Shown one piece after another: positions 33,338 through 42,645 of a DNA stretch of 64,000 nt (within the stretch, counting starts at the first letter, position 1; every line of letters starts with the position of its first letter). Both the position numbers and the translations under genes were made by a program. Location: NCBI GenBank assembly GCA_964510315.1, contig CAZEAP010000016.1:1-64000 (forward strand), written 5' to 3'. The notes below the pieces were generated by a model. The model was not told where the DNA came from, did not search any database, and saw only the letters and a list, made by a program, of their open reading frames with translations. Source of the DNA: CAZEAP01 sp964510315 (GTDB taxonomy: Bacteria; Planctomycetota; Brocadiia; SM23-32).

Positions 33338-34344
33338 GCCACCCGGTTGCGCAAGCGGCCCTCCACCAGCCACATCCGCGCGGTCTCGGCGGCCTTGTAG
33401 CGCATCTCGTGCCAGGCGTCCTTCGAATACCAGGCAACGTGGGGGTTGATGATCAGCCGCCCCCGCAGCCACGGGGCGTCCTCCCTCCAGGCCCGCAGCA
33501 GGGAGTGGTCGGCCGGCGGCTCGGAGGCCAGCACGTCCACCGCCGCCGAGGCCAGTCGCCTGCTCCGCAGGGCCTTCTCCAGGCAGCTCAGGCTCGCCAA
33601 TATCGCGCCCCGGGCCGTGTTGACCAGCGACGCGCCGGGCTTCAACCGCTCGAAGAACGCCTCGTCCACCATGCCCCTGGTCTCTTCGGTCAGCGGGCAG
33701 TGGAGGGTGATCACGTCGGCCTGCGGAAGCAACTCCCCCAGGTCCCATGCCCGCTCGTAGCCGACGGCCTTCTCGTGCCCCGACGGCTTGTACGGGTCGT
33801 AGCCGAGGATGCGGTAGCCGAATGGTTTCATCCGGTTGATCACGGCGGTGCCGATCCGGCCCACGCCGATCACTCCCAGAGTCCGCGCGCGGGTGCGCCG
33901 GAGCGGCTTCAGCAGGTTCTCCTGCCAGGTGTCGGCATAGCGCCGGCATTCCCGGTCGTACTGGACGGTCTTGCGCTGGAGGGCCAGTATCATGGCGCAG
34001 GCGGCGTCGGCCACCTCCTCGGTGCCGTAGTCGGGCGTGTTGCACACCGGTATGTCCCGCTCGGCCATGGCCGGCACCTCCACCGTGTCGTAGCCCACCC
34101 CGTAGCGCACCACGATGCGGCAGTTCTCCAGGTACGGCAGGAGTTCCCGGTCAAGGGGCCGGTGCCAGGCGAGCAGGCCCTCGGCCCGGCGCCACTGCTC
34201 CCGTGCCGCCTCGTCCTCGCGCCAGTCGCGGAGGTACACGAAGTCCGCCTCCGGGAACGCCTCGCGCTCCACGTCGGGCGGCGGCTGGACGTAGTCGGTG
34301 ATCCCGATGTTGTAGCGCCTGCCGGCCTGCGTCTCCTCGGCCAT
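33298..34344 (-). CDS. D-2-hydroxyacid dehydrogenase (phosphoglycerate-dehydrogenase-like)
   Basis: NAD-dependent dehydrogenase of 348 residues: VRYGVGYDTVEV, the nucleotide-binding LGVIGVGRIGTAV at about 153-165, the catalytic Arg in VNTARGAIL, Glu in ASEPP and His in INPHVAWYS. It belongs to the CtBP-like branch rather than the biosynthetic SerA, since there is no ACT domain. The start at 34344 follows AAGGAGA. It is 37 bases after the UroD-like gene, so the two are probably co-transcribed. Its 3' end overlaps the convergent fusion gene by 40 bases. The substrate is unknown. Confidence 0.85.
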   Translation of the reverse strand: MAEETQAGRRYNIGITDYVQPPPDVEREAFPEADFVYLRDWREDEAAREQWRRAEGLLAWHRPLDRELLPYLENCRIVVRYGVGYDTVEVPAMAERDIPVCNTPDYGTEEVADAACAMILALQRKTVQYDRECRRYADTWQENLLKPLRRTRARTLGVIGVGRIGTAVINRMKPFGYRILGYDPYKPSGHEKAVGYERAWDLGELLPQADVITLHCPLTEETRGMVDEAFFERLKPGASLVNTARGAILASLSCLEKALRSRRLASAAVDVLASEPPADHSLLRAWREDAPWLRGRLIINPHVAWYSKDAWHEMRYKAAETARMWLVEGRLRNRVAQSCSGPADWTGQ

Positions 34345-34381
34345 CTTGCGTATCTCCTTCCCCCGGGGGGCGTGAACGAGC

Positions 34382-35470
34382 CTACTCCTTGCCGACCAGC
34401 CCCTGAAGGGCGCGAGCGTAGTAGCAGTAGTTCTCCCAGGAAACATTGTCCGGAATCAGGTGGTCCAGGTCCGGGATGTATCGGCCTTTCTCCACGGCGG
34501 GCCGGACGCGTTCCAGCTCCGCGTCGATCGCCTCCGGCCCCGCCGCGAGGGCGCGCTTGTCGATCCCTCCCATCATGGCGAGGGTGGGATAGTCGTCCCG
34601 GAAGACGTTCACGTCGCATCCGGCCGCCACCTCGAAGGGCCACAGGTAGTTGACGCCGGCCTCCATCATGGGCGGCACGATGGGATCCGGGTAGCCGTCG
34701 GTGTCCACCGAGACGAGCGGCACCTCGTTCCTCCGGGCGAACTCCTTGATGCGGCGGTAGCGGGGTCCCAGGAACTCCCCCCAGTGGTCCGGCGAGATCA
34801 GCGGTCCCTGCCGGCCGCACATGTCCTCCCAGATGTGGATCTGGTCCACCCGTACCCCCTCCGCCGCGACCTGCTCGAACACGGTCAGGTAAACCGTGCA
34901 GAGGTGCTCCATGATCTCGTGGAGCAACTCCGGCCGGCTGTAGAAGGACAGCAGCACTTCCTCGTCTCCCAGCAGCCAGCGGGCGCCGCCGTAGAAAGTC
35001 ACGTCCGGGTAGTAGCCGAGCTGGATCGGATAACCCTTCTCGGTCCACTCGGCGCACTTCTCCCGCCAGTCGCCCTCCAGCCTGCCGGGGTGCGCCGGGT
35101 CGAGCCGCTCTTCCTTGTAGCGTTCCCAGTCCCGGGGGGTCTTCACGGGAAACTCGACGAACTCCGGCATGGACATCCCGCCCTTGTAGTCACGACGGGT
35201 TATTCCCCAGGGGTCGATGAAGACGAGGTAATCGTCGCTCTCCTCCAGTATCTCCTTCTCAAACGGCGGGCAGGGACCGCAGTTGACCGGCACGGTCTGG
35301 GGCGGCACGTCCGTCTCGAAGGGGTCCCGGTGATCGGTGATGTCCTCGGGCAGACCCTCCCGTCGCCACCGCTCCCACGTGGTGGACCACGGTCCCCAAC
35401 GGAGCCAGTACGGCGGGCGGTCCGCATCCTCGCCCAGCAGACACGCCAGAAAGCGTTCTCTGTCGTCCAT
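34382..35470 (-). CDS. UroD-like protein 1 (uroporphyrinogen decarboxylase/MtaA family)
   Basis: A 362-residue TIM-barrel protein of the uroporphyrinogen decarboxylase family, which also holds corrinoid methyltransferases. Visible family segments are RPPYWLRWG near the start, WEDMCGRQGPLISPDHW in the middle, VSVDTDGYPDPIVPPMMEAG and GGIDKRAL. The HxC(G) zinc-ligand pattern of MtaA-type methyltransferases is not kept, so true methyl transfer is uncertain. No corrinoid protein is encoded nearby. AAGGAGA precedes the ATG. Such paralogues are abundant in planctomycetes and are mostly uncharacterised. Confidence 0.75.
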   Translation of the reverse strand: MDDRERFLACLLGEDADRPPYWLRWGPWSTTWERWRREGLPEDITDHRDPFETDVPPQTVPVNCGPCPPFEKEILEESDDYLVFIDPWGITRRDYKGGMSMPEFVEFPVKTPRDWERYKEERLDPAHPGRLEGDWREKCAEWTEKGYPIQLGYYPDVTFYGGARWLLGDEEVLLSFYSRPELLHEIMEHLCTVYLTVFEQVAAEGVRVDQIHIWEDMCGRQGPLISPDHWGEFLGPRYRRIKEFARRNEVPLVSVDTDGYPDPIVPPMMEAGVNYLWPFEVAAGCDVNVFRDDYPTLAMMGGIDKRALAAGPEAIDAELERVRPAVEKGRYIPDLDHLIPDNVSWENYCYYARALQGLVGKE

Positions 35471-35609
35471 GCCCTTTGGTCTCCTTCATCCGGCGATGTG
35501 CGGCCGATAGCACCAAAGCGATACCTGTGTGCTTACGCCGCAACGGGTCGACGCGTAGCAGATAGTTCTTTCTATTGTTATTCGGGTATGCGCCTGGTTG
35601 CACGCGACA

Positions 35610-35687
35610 CATGCCCATTTGGATTTTGCGTCACATGCTTTTATGTAATCAGCTCTTCCAACACAATGGGTTCGTTTCGTAATCGGG
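35610..35687 (-). repeat. Dispersed repeat B, copy 2
   Basis: The minus strand matches 631-715: core CGATTACGAAACGAACCC and CATTGT, then GACGCAAAATC about 40 bases later, with a diverged middle. It sits in the AT-richer part of a 632-base gene-free stretch (35471-36102). Confidence 0.65.
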
Positions 35688-35805
35688 CCCCCGCCGCGGC
35701 ACGGGAGTTTGGAGCACTGCATCGGGCGGCCTCGCCCGCCACAGACGGACTCCCAACCCATCGCCGGGAAATAGTGCGCGGCATCTTGCGTCTCCCGCCG
35801 AGAAC

Positions 35806-36037
35806 TCAGGGGGCCCTGAAGCCGTCCGAGCCCGCATAACCGTACTCGTCCTTGCCCCACGCGTCAAGGTATAGCCAGATATGGGGGGAGAAGCTCCGAA
35901 GGCCGGCGCGTTTAGCAGCCTGAGGGATGCACCGGAGATTACATGCCGCGTCCGGCCACCGGTAGCGACGGTAGGACGTGATCTCAGCGCGACATAACAG
36001 AAACTGTGGATTTTGCGAATAAGTGGCTTGCGTGTCT
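35806..36037 (-). pseudogene. Possible 3' remnant of a gene left of the CRISPR locus
   Basis: On the minus strand a start-less frame of about 75 codons ends at 35806. Its last part reads like real protein: LRSFSPHIWLYLDAWG, then KDEYGYAGSDGFRAP before the stop. There is no initiation codon and no family I recognise. It lies between the UroD-like gene and cas5 and could be the tail of a gene cut when the CRISPR locus arrived, or chance. Confidence 0.25.
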
Positions 36038-36102
36038 CATGTATAGGTGCTAAGGTTCCTTAAAGGAACGGTCGCACCTTCCAGGGAGGGAGACTTGAAG
36101 CA

Positions 36103-36747
36103 ATGGGTGATTACACCGTCGCGTTGGAAATTGCAGGGACGGCAGCGATGTGGACCCGGCCCGACACCGGAGACTCGCCTGTCACGTATCCCGCACCCAC
36201 CTATGGGGCAGTGAAGGGGATATTTGAGTCTATCCTCTGGAGCCAATGGGCGGAGGTCGTTCCCGTCAAAGTCGAAATATGCAAACCACTGAAATACCAC
36301 GATTACACCACGAACTACGGTGGGCCGCTGCGCAAGTCCCGGTTGATGGCTAAGGGCGCGAACTATCAGCTGCTCGCCACGATTCTGGTGGATGTCTGCT
36401 ATCGCTTGTACGCGAAGATCGAGGCAAAACCGGCCAACTACGGCCGGCACGGCCGGCCGGGCAAACAAACGGTGGGCACAACGAACGGCGCGCACGCCTA
36501 CAAGGCGCGGTTTGAGCGGAGGCTTGACCGGGGAAGGTGCTTCTCCACGCCTTTTCTCGGATGGAAAGAGTTCACTGCCGATTACTGGGGAACACCCCGT
36601 CCGGAGTCGGCGCCCTGCCGGGAGATCAACCTTGTGCTTCCCAGCATGCTGCGTACATGCTTCCCCGAAGGGAAGAATTCCGAATGGCGACCGGTCTACG
36701 ACCAAAAGGTTCACATAAAGAACGGAGTGCTCAATTATGCTGAATGA
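36103..36747 (+). CDS. cas5c: CRISPR-associated Cas5c (type I-C crRNA-processing nuclease)
   Basis: In type I-C, Cas5c replaces Cas6: it cuts the repeat RNA and stays on the 5' handle of the crRNA in Cascade. The 214-residue product has the I-C type N terminus (MGDYTVALEIAGTAAMWTRP), then YPAPTYGAVKGIFESI, PLRKSRLM and a C-terminal region with GWKEF. GGGAGGGAGA lies about 10 bases upstream of the ATG. It is the first gene of the locus; the stretch before it has only weak promoter-like boxes (TTGCGT at 36028, TAAGGT at 36051). It overlaps cas8c by 11 bases. Confidence 0.92.
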   Translation: MGDYTVALEIAGTAAMWTRPDTGDSPVTYPAPTYGAVKGIFESILWSQWAEVVPVKVEICKPLKYHDYTTNYGGPLRKSRLMAKGANYQLLATILVDVCYRLYAKIEAKPANYGRHGRPGKQTVGTTNGAHAYKARFERRLDRGRCFSTPFLGWKEFTADYWGTPRPESAPCREINLVLPSMLRTCFPEGKNSEWRPVYDQKVHIKNGVLNYAE

Positions 36748-38842
36748 ACTGGACGACCTCGCTCGAAGCATGCAGGATGCCGGGATCGAGCCGCAGGTCT
36801 GGCATAAGCAATATAAGCGATGCCCCACCGGGAACGACACATACATCGTATACGTGGGCCCAAACGGGAGCGTCGGGGGCCTGAGGCGAGTAGAGGAGAC
36901 CGAGGATATCTCGAAGATGCGGAAATACGAGAAAGCAAACGGCTACTCTTTTCCGGCTTTCAACGTTGCTGCACTCGGTAAAGCGGAGACGGAAACTGCA
37001 CAGAAAGCCATGGACCACCTGTCGGCGCTCTTGGACTCAGAAACGCCCTGCTCCCGAGATGCCCTCGAGGAGGCCGTCAACGCAGTTCTGGAACAATGCG
37101 AAAACCTCTGGGAACGCAAGGCCGACAGGATAACGAGTTGTCTGGCGCAGAAATCGCTGGAGTTGGGCGATAGGATCCTGCCGGCTCCGGAGAGATTTAA
37201 GGCCATCGAGGAGCTGATCAATAGAGCCTCCCAGTTGGATGCCGCCACATTGCGGGCGGAACTGAGGGGCGCGGTGCTCCGCCAAATGGTGCTCCATCCC
37301 GACAGTGCGAAGGATCTATCAACGACGCTACTTGCAACGACCAGAGCTACCGCACCGAACGTCACTCTGATGCTGGAACTGTCAGACTGGCAAGAGTACG
37401 ACTACCCGACGGACCATGAGAAATGCCGGAAGTGGATCAACCGACGGTTGTGCCGGGATCAAGAAGATCGAAGCGATGCCGAAGAGCCGGTCGAAGACGC
37501 ATTTGGCAAAGATATGGCCGGCGCCCGCGGGAAACTGCCCCATCCTACTTTGCCGGTGCTTGGACAGGTGACACTTCGCGCCATGAGCACCGAATCCCCG
37601 TGTCAGAAGCGCTACGGCCGGGGAGACGAACAAAGCTTCCCCGCTGGCACTGCGACACGACGTTCGCTCGCGGCGGCCCTCGAATGGCTGGCTGACCGCG
37701 ATCGCCAGGGAAAGACCTGGGAGAGCGTCTCGAACGCCTGCTATGGCAGTGCCGTGTTATTCGCTTACCCCTCGATCCTGAGCCCCGACCCGCCCGAACT
37801 GGCCGGGCTCATCGGGGGGCCGGCAAGGGATTCCGGAGCTGTCAAGTTCGAGGCCGCAGCCGAGGTTGTCATCGGTGCGCTCAGGGCTCTGCGCTCTGAA
37901 CACCCTGAAGCGCATATGAGCGTCTTCGTTCTGCGAAAGAGACCCGGAGATGCCAGGACAAAGGTGCTGGTCAGTCGACGGTTTCGTGCCGTATCCCTGA
38001 TAGACGGCGCGCGCGAGTGGCGTCGCAACGCGAGCAACATTCCGCCGATAGCAATCCAGACCGGCACTGAGGCGAGCCCCAACTGGGTCACACCGAGGGC
38101 CCCGTTTCCGGCCGAGGCGGTGGAATGTCTGAATGTTGTCTGGCTCGAGGGAGGCCGGCGAAGCGCAGAGGTGGAGGGGCTTAACATCGGCGACGGCCTG
38201 CGTTTGCTGCTGGACAGCGGGAGAAAGGTGCGGACTACGGCGCGAAGAGCCTTGCACCTGGCGTTGGAAAATGCCACCTCCTTCCTTCTTTCTTTGGGTC
38301 AGGCGGACCACCGGCGAGAGGGCCGGTTCAGATTGCGCGGGCGCCGCATGTACCAGGCAGCCGGGACGATTCCCGCGCTCCTCGGATTGCTTCTCGCAAA
38401 ACTCGAAATCCGGAAAGGAGAATACATGGACAGTGCGCCATATCTCGTCGGCCGGCTACTGTCGCTGGCCGACACACTGCACAAGGAATATTGCCGCTCG
38501 GTGCGGGAGGGCCAGACGCCCCCCAGGCTGATCGGGAATTCCCTGATGTCCACGGCCGTTGATAGACCGCAGGCCGGACTGGCCAGACTCCACGAACGGA
38601 TCACCGTATATCAGGGATGGGCCGACACCGCCGGGTCGTCCGAGGCTCGTCTCGCAAAATGGGCTCTCGCCCGCATGGGCGAAGTCGCGCAGGACCTTGG
38701 CCAACTGTCCTTGCCCGAGAGCACTACCGATGCCGACAAAGCCCAGATGTTGCTCGGCTACCTGGCATCGTGGAGTAGCAAGGATGTGGGCTCGGGCCAG
38801 GAGGACTCAAACGCAAGTGAGGAGGCAGAAGATGGTGAGTAA
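36737..38842 (+). CDS. cas8c: Cas8c (Csd1), large subunit of type I-C Cascade
   Basis: Recognises the PAM and opens target DNA in the I-C effector. The 701-residue protein begins MLNELDDLARSM and contains typical Csd1 segments (YIVYVGPNGSVGGLRR, GGPARDSGAVKFEA, RLLSLADTLHKEY, SLMSTAVDRPQAGLARL). It is longer than many Csd1 proteins (about 550-600). Its last 138 codons also form a likely separate small subunit (see next entry). It overlaps both neighbours by 11 bases. Confidence 0.92.
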   Translation: MLNELDDLARSMQDAGIEPQVWHKQYKRCPTGNDTYIVYVGPNGSVGGLRRVEETEDISKMRKYEKANGYSFPAFNVAALGKAETETAQKAMDHLSALLDSETPCSRDALEEAVNAVLEQCENLWERKADRITSCLAQKSLELGDRILPAPERFKAIEELINRASQLDAATLRAELRGAVLRQMVLHPDSAKDLSTTLLATTRATAPNVTLMLELSDWQEYDYPTDHEKCRKWINRRLCRDQEDRSDAEEPVEDAFGKDMAGARGKLPHPTLPVLGQVTLRAMSTESPCQKRYGRGDEQSFPAGTATRRSLAAALEWLADRDRQGKTWESVSNACYGSAVLFAYPSILSPDPPELAGLIGGPARDSGAVKFEAAAEVVIGALRALRSEHPEAHMSVFVLRKRPGDARTKVLVSRRFRAVSLIDGAREWRRNASNIPPIAIQTGTEASPNWVTPRAPFPAEAVECLNVVWLEGGRRSAEVEGLNIGDGLRLLLDSGRKVRTTARRALHLALENATSFLLSLGQADHRREGRFRLRGRRMYQAAGTIPALLGLLLAKLEIRKGEYMDSAPYLVGRLLSLADTLHKEYCRSVREGQTPPRLIGNSLMSTAVDRPQAGLARLHERITVYQGWADTAGSSEARLAKWALARMGEVAQDLGQLSLPESTTDADKAQMLLGYLASWSSKDVGSGQEDSNASEEAEDGE
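38426..38842 (+). CDS. cas11c: Predicted internal Cas11c small subunit within cas8c
   Basis: An in-frame ATG at 38426 has AAAGGAG ending 5 bases upstream, the best ribosome binding site inside cas8c. It would give a 138-residue helical protein starting MDSAPYLVGRLL and ending at the cas8c stop. In studied I-C systems the Cas11 subunit of Cascade is made in this way from the 3' part of cas8c. The site is seen directly; its use is inference from the family. Confidence 0.6.
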   Translation: MDSAPYLVGRLLSLADTLHKEYCRSVREGQTPPRLIGNSLMSTAVDRPQAGLARLHERITVYQGWADTAGSSEARLAKWALARMGEVAQDLGQLSLPESTTDADKAQMLLGYLASWSSKDVGSGQEDSNASEEAEDGE

Positions 38843-39722
38843 GGAGGAGCAAAGCGAGGCTCTCAAACGAGGAACCGGTCTCCTTATCCTGGAGGCGGTC
38901 AATTCCAACCCCAACGGCGATCCCGACCGGGAAAGTGATCCCCGACAGCGCAACGACGGGCGCGGCCTCATTTCACCCGTCTCGTTCAAGCGGAAGCTTC
39001 GGGACCTCGTGGAGAACAAGGAAGGGCCGGTCTGGCAGGAAGTCGCAAAGAGCTTCGGAGACCCCCTGCCGCTGGACGAGTTCGCGATCCTCGAAAGCCG
39101 CGGCCGTGACCGCAAGGAGATACGCCAGCAGTTGGAGAATGGTACCTTCGCGCAAAGGTACTGGGATGGCCGCCTCTTCGGGAACACCTTCCTGGAGGAA
39201 GAGGCGTCGACGGCCGTCAAGACGGGTGTCGCCCAGTTCGGTCTCGGCGTTTCGGTCAGCCCGGTGCAGATCGAGAGGATGACCACCACCAATAAAGCAG
39301 GCGTCCAGGAAGGCAAGGATAGAGGCATGGCCCCCATGAGCTACCGCATCGTCGAGCACGGGGTTTACTGCATGCCGTTCTTCGTCAACCCGACCGCGGC
39401 CAGCAAGTCCGGCTGCACCCAAAGGGACGTGGAACTGATGCTCCGCCTCATACCCTACGCATATACGCACAGCGCTTCCTATGTGCGGCCTTTCGTCACC
39501 ATCCGCCATGCCTGGTACGCTATACACGGCTCTCCGCTTGGCTCTTGCCCGGATCACCTGATCCTGGAGGCCCTCAAGCCGACGCGAAAAGACGATCCGG
39601 AGGAACCGAGCACGGGCTGGGACGACTACGACGCGCCGGCAGGTTTGCCTGAGGAAGTTGACCAGCGGTTGGAGCGCTCTGTGGATCTTATGGCCCTGGA
39701 GGAGGAATGGATAACCCTTTAG
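38832..39722 (+). CDS. cas7: Cas7 (Csd2), backbone subunit of type I-C Cascade
   Basis: Coats the crRNA spacer. The 296-residue protein has the family start GTGLLILEAVNSNPNGDPD with RQRNDGRGLISPVSFKRKLRD, and later VTIRHAWYAIHGSPLG. The ATG at 38832 overlaps the cas8c stop (ATGGTGAGTAA) and has no other good start. It overlaps cas3 by 16 bases. Confidence 0.95.
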   Translation: MVSKEEQSEALKRGTGLLILEAVNSNPNGDPDRESDPRQRNDGRGLISPVSFKRKLRDLVENKEGPVWQEVAKSFGDPLPLDEFAILESRGRDRKEIRQQLENGTFAQRYWDGRLFGNTFLEEEASTAVKTGVAQFGLGVSVSPVQIERMTTTNKAGVQEGKDRGMAPMSYRIVEHGVYCMPFFVNPTAASKSGCTQRDVELMLRLIPYAYTHSASYVRPFVTIRHAWYAIHGSPLGSCPDHLILEALKPTRKDDPEEPSTGWDDYDAPAGLPEEVDQRLERSVDLMALEEEWITL

Positions 39723-41923
39723 CCCACAGCGCGGACCCCGAAGAGGGCATCCCCGCACAGCCTTACCGGGCGCATGTCCGGAACGTCGTGCAGTTCGCCC
39801 GGGACAACGCTCAGGCCGCGGGCCGGCGCGGGCCGGCGCCGGCCCAGGCGTTCGTCGACTCCGTCACGCGGGCGGCCGTATACCACGACCTGGGCAAACT
39901 TGAAGCGGAGAACCAGCGGATCTTGTCGGGCGCCGAGCGCCGACGGCACCTGCCTGTTAATCACGTGGACGCCGGCGTGGCGTATCTGCTCCGGGAGGGC
40001 GCGCCATTGGCAGCAACTCTTGTCTACGCCCACCACCGGGGGTTGCCCGATCTGCAAAGAGAACGGACTCGTTCGCCGGGTAAAGCACTGAGGGACGCCT
40101 CGGCGTCGGATGGAGCCGAACCAACAAAGCAGAGGACAGACCGGAATCTCGCCTGTTACCTGTCCGAACATCGAAGCACCGTTTCGGAAGCCGTCGGTGC
40201 GCCTGCGGTGACACAACGGATCGAGTCGCCGGACTCCATCCTTTTCCGGATCGGTCTGTCATGCCTGGTGGATGCGGATCACCGAGACACGGCGCGGACT
40301 TACTCGGCCGCCGCGGAGACGGAAAGCGCCCCCCTCCGGGCCGAGGAACGCCTTAAGGCTCTGAACCGCTACGTTGAGGGCCTTGGCCACGGCAAAGCTG
40401 ACGAACGCACCAGGTTGCGGACAGACATCTACAGGAGTTGCCTTCAGCGCCGGACGAAAGATCGCATGCTCGCCTGTGACAGCCCGGTCGGCACGGGCAA
40501 GACCACCGCCGTCATGGCCCACATGCTGCGCACGGCGGCAGAACGGCGATTGCGCCGGATATTCGTCGTGCTGCCATACACGAATATCATTGACCAATCA
40601 GTGGAAGTCTACCGCAAAGCTCTCGTCCTCCCGGGCGAACGGCCGGAGACTATTGTCGCCGCCCACCACCACCGGGCGGACTTCGAAGACAAAGAATCGC
40701 GCCGGTTCGCCTTTCTCTGGAACCCCCCTTTCGTTGTTACCACCGCCGTCCAGTTCTTTGAGACGCTGGCGGCCGCCACTCCCGCTGCCCTCCGGAAGCT
40801 TCACCGGTTGCCCGGGGCTGGTATCTTCCTGGACGAAGCACACGCCGCTCTACCGGCCCAGTTGTGGCCCGTGGCGTGGCGTTGGATCACGAAACTTTCT
40901 GAGGATTGGGATTGCCATTTCGTGCTGGGCTCCGGCTCGCTTAGCCGCTTCTGGCAGTTCGAAGAGTTCTCGAACCCTCCCGCGGAACTGCCCGACCTCG
41001 TACCGAGGGATACAGCCGCCCGTGCAGATCAAGGCGAGACGCAACGTATACGTTACAGGCGCCGTCGCGAAGCCATGACGGACATTGAGCTTGTGAGTTG
41101 GCTCGGTGCACTCCCCGGCCCCAGACTTCTCATCTTGAACACCGTTCAGTCGGCGGCCGCCATTGCCAATATGCTAAGGGAAACCGGCGGGCCAGAAGCC
41201 GTCGAACACCTCTCAACTGCCCTGTGTCCCCGGGACCGGCGGCGTACACTTGAGCGAGTCAAAAAGCGTCTCCGAAACGGTGCAAACCGCAATTGGACGC
41301 TCGTCGCCACCTCGTGCGTCGAAGCCGGCGTCGATGTTTCCTTCGCTACCGGTCTGCGGGAGCGCTGTAGTTTGAACAGCCTCATTCAAATCGGGGGCCG
41401 CGTCAACCGGGAGGGCGCGGGCCCGCGGGCCGACATCTGGGACTTCCAACTGAAACATCGTCCTCCGCTCGTGCGACATCCGGCTTTCGACATCTCCGGC
41501 CAAATACTGGGGCAGCTCTTCGACGAGGGCGACGTCGGCTCTGGCGCCGTCACAGAAGCCATGCGCCGCGAGGTCCGCTCCCAGGGCCTCAAGTCCGTTG
41601 CGAGACGTCTCAAGTCCCACGATGCCGCGCTGAAGTTCCCGGATGTTGAAGACAACTTTGTAGTCATTGACTCCGACACGGTGACGGCCATAGTCGACCG
41701 AGAGCTTGTGGAGCGCATCGAGCGCGGTGAAAAGGTGACGCCGAACGAGTTCCAGGAAGCCAGCGTACAGATATGGCGGTATCGGGCGGACGACTATGGG
41801 TTGGAGCCCCTGCCGGGGTTTCGCGATGTGTTCCGGTGGACTCTGGACTATGATGAGTTCCTTGGGTACATGGCCGGAGTGCTGCCGGTGGTGGAACACC
41901 AACAGCGGGGAACGGTCATTTAG
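39707..41923 (+). CDS. cas3: Cas3 HD nuclease-helicase, in an unusual position
   Basis: Degrades target DNA recruited by Cascade. The 738-residue protein has an N-terminal HD domain (AHVRNV, AVYHDLGKLE, PVNHVDAGVAYL, YAHHRG) and a superfamily 2 helicase: Walker A DSPVGTGKTTAV at about 260, FLDEAHA at about 377, GSGSLSRFW, and motif VI LIQIGGRVNREG. GGAGGA lies just before the ATG. Both nuclease and helicase residues look intact. In standard I-C loci cas3 is first, before cas5; here it lies between cas7 and cas4. Confidence 0.92.
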   Translation: MDNPLAHSADPEEGIPAQPYRAHVRNVVQFARDNAQAAGRRGPAPAQAFVDSVTRAAVYHDLGKLEAENQRILSGAERRRHLPVNHVDAGVAYLLREGAPLAATLVYAHHRGLPDLQRERTRSPGKALRDASASDGAEPTKQRTDRNLACYLSEHRSTVSEAVGAPAVTQRIESPDSILFRIGLSCLVDADHRDTARTYSAAAETESAPLRAEERLKALNRYVEGLGHGKADERTRLRTDIYRSCLQRRTKDRMLACDSPVGTGKTTAVMAHMLRTAAERRLRRIFVVLPYTNIIDQSVEVYRKALVLPGERPETIVAAHHHRADFEDKESRRFAFLWNPPFVVTTAVQFFETLAAATPAALRKLHRLPGAGIFLDEAHAALPAQLWPVAWRWITKLSEDWDCHFVLGSGSLSRFWQFEEFSNPPAELPDLVPRDTAARADQGETQRIRYRRRREAMTDIELVSWLGALPGPRLLILNTVQSAAAIANMLRETGGPEAVEHLSTALCPRDRRRTLERVKKRLRNGANRNWTLVATSCVEAGVDVSFATGLRERCSLNSLIQIGGRVNREGAGPRADIWDFQLKHRPPLVRHPAFDISGQILGQLFDEGDVGSGAVTEAMRREVRSQGLKSVARRLKSHDAALKFPDVEDNFVVIDSDTVTAIVDRELVERIERGEKVTPNEFQEASVQIWRYRADDYGLEPLPGFRDVFRWTLDYDEFLGYMAGVLPVVEHQQRGTVI

Positions 41924-41944
41924 CAATGGTCCAGGAGTCACAAA

Positions 41945-42616
41945 ATGCCTTTTAACGAGGACGAACTGCTTCCGCTTTCCGCGCTCCAGCACCTGGTTTT
42001 CTGCGAACGGCGGGCTGCCTTGGTACACGTGGAGCGCATTTGGGACGACAATAGGTTTACGGCTGACGGCCGCAACCGCCACGAAAGCACAGACAAAGCG
42101 GAGGCAGTCAAACGCGGAGACCTCGTAACCGCTCGGGGGGTCCCTCTACGTTCACTCCGCCTGGGGTTGTCCGGCAAGGCGGACGTCGTGGAATTCCACC
42201 GGATACGCTGTGGCTCCTCCGAAAACGGAGCGAAACTCCCAGGACAATCGGGGAACTGGCTTCCCTATCCCGTCGAACACAAGCGCGGTAAGCTCCGACG
42301 TGAAGAAGGCTACGAAATTCAGGTGTGCGCCCAAGCACTCTGCCTTGAAGAGATGTTGGACTTAACGGTCCCCGAGGGAGCGGTCTTTTACGCAAAAACA
42401 GCCCGCCGCCTGGAGGTGAAGTTCTCCTCCGCTTTGCGGGAGGGGACCGAGCGCGCAGCCGAACGCCTTCACGAATTGCTTGGCTCGGGTGAGACGCCGC
42501 CCGCGCGACCAGACAGCCGCTGTGGGCGTTGCTCCTTGCGACCGCATTGTCTTCCTGACGTAACGGGAGGAGCCAGTACTGCAAGAGAGTATATCGCCAC
42601 ACACCTGCTCATCTGA
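41945..42616 (+). CDS. cas4: Cas4 PD-(D/E)XK nuclease
   Basis: Trims prespacers and helps choose the PAM during adaptation. The 223-residue protein has the iron-sulfur cysteines (one in VFCERRAAL, three in CGRCSLRPHC) and the RecB-like nuclease residues (GLSGKADVVEF, YPVEHKRGK, EIQVCAQALCLEEM). It lies 21 bases after cas3 and 29 before cas1. Confidence 0.93.
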   Translation: MPFNEDELLPLSALQHLVFCERRAALVHVERIWDDNRFTADGRNRHESTDKAEAVKRGDLVTARGVPLRSLRLGLSGKADVVEFHRIRCGSSENGAKLPGQSGNWLPYPVEHKRGKLRREEGYEIQVCAQALCLEEMLDLTVPEGAVFYAKTARRLEVKFSSALREGTERAAERLHELLGSGETPPARPDSRCGRCSLRPHCLPDVTGGASTAREYIATHLLI

Positions 42617-42645
42617 AGGTGTAAAAAGGAAAGACCAGGGCGCTT

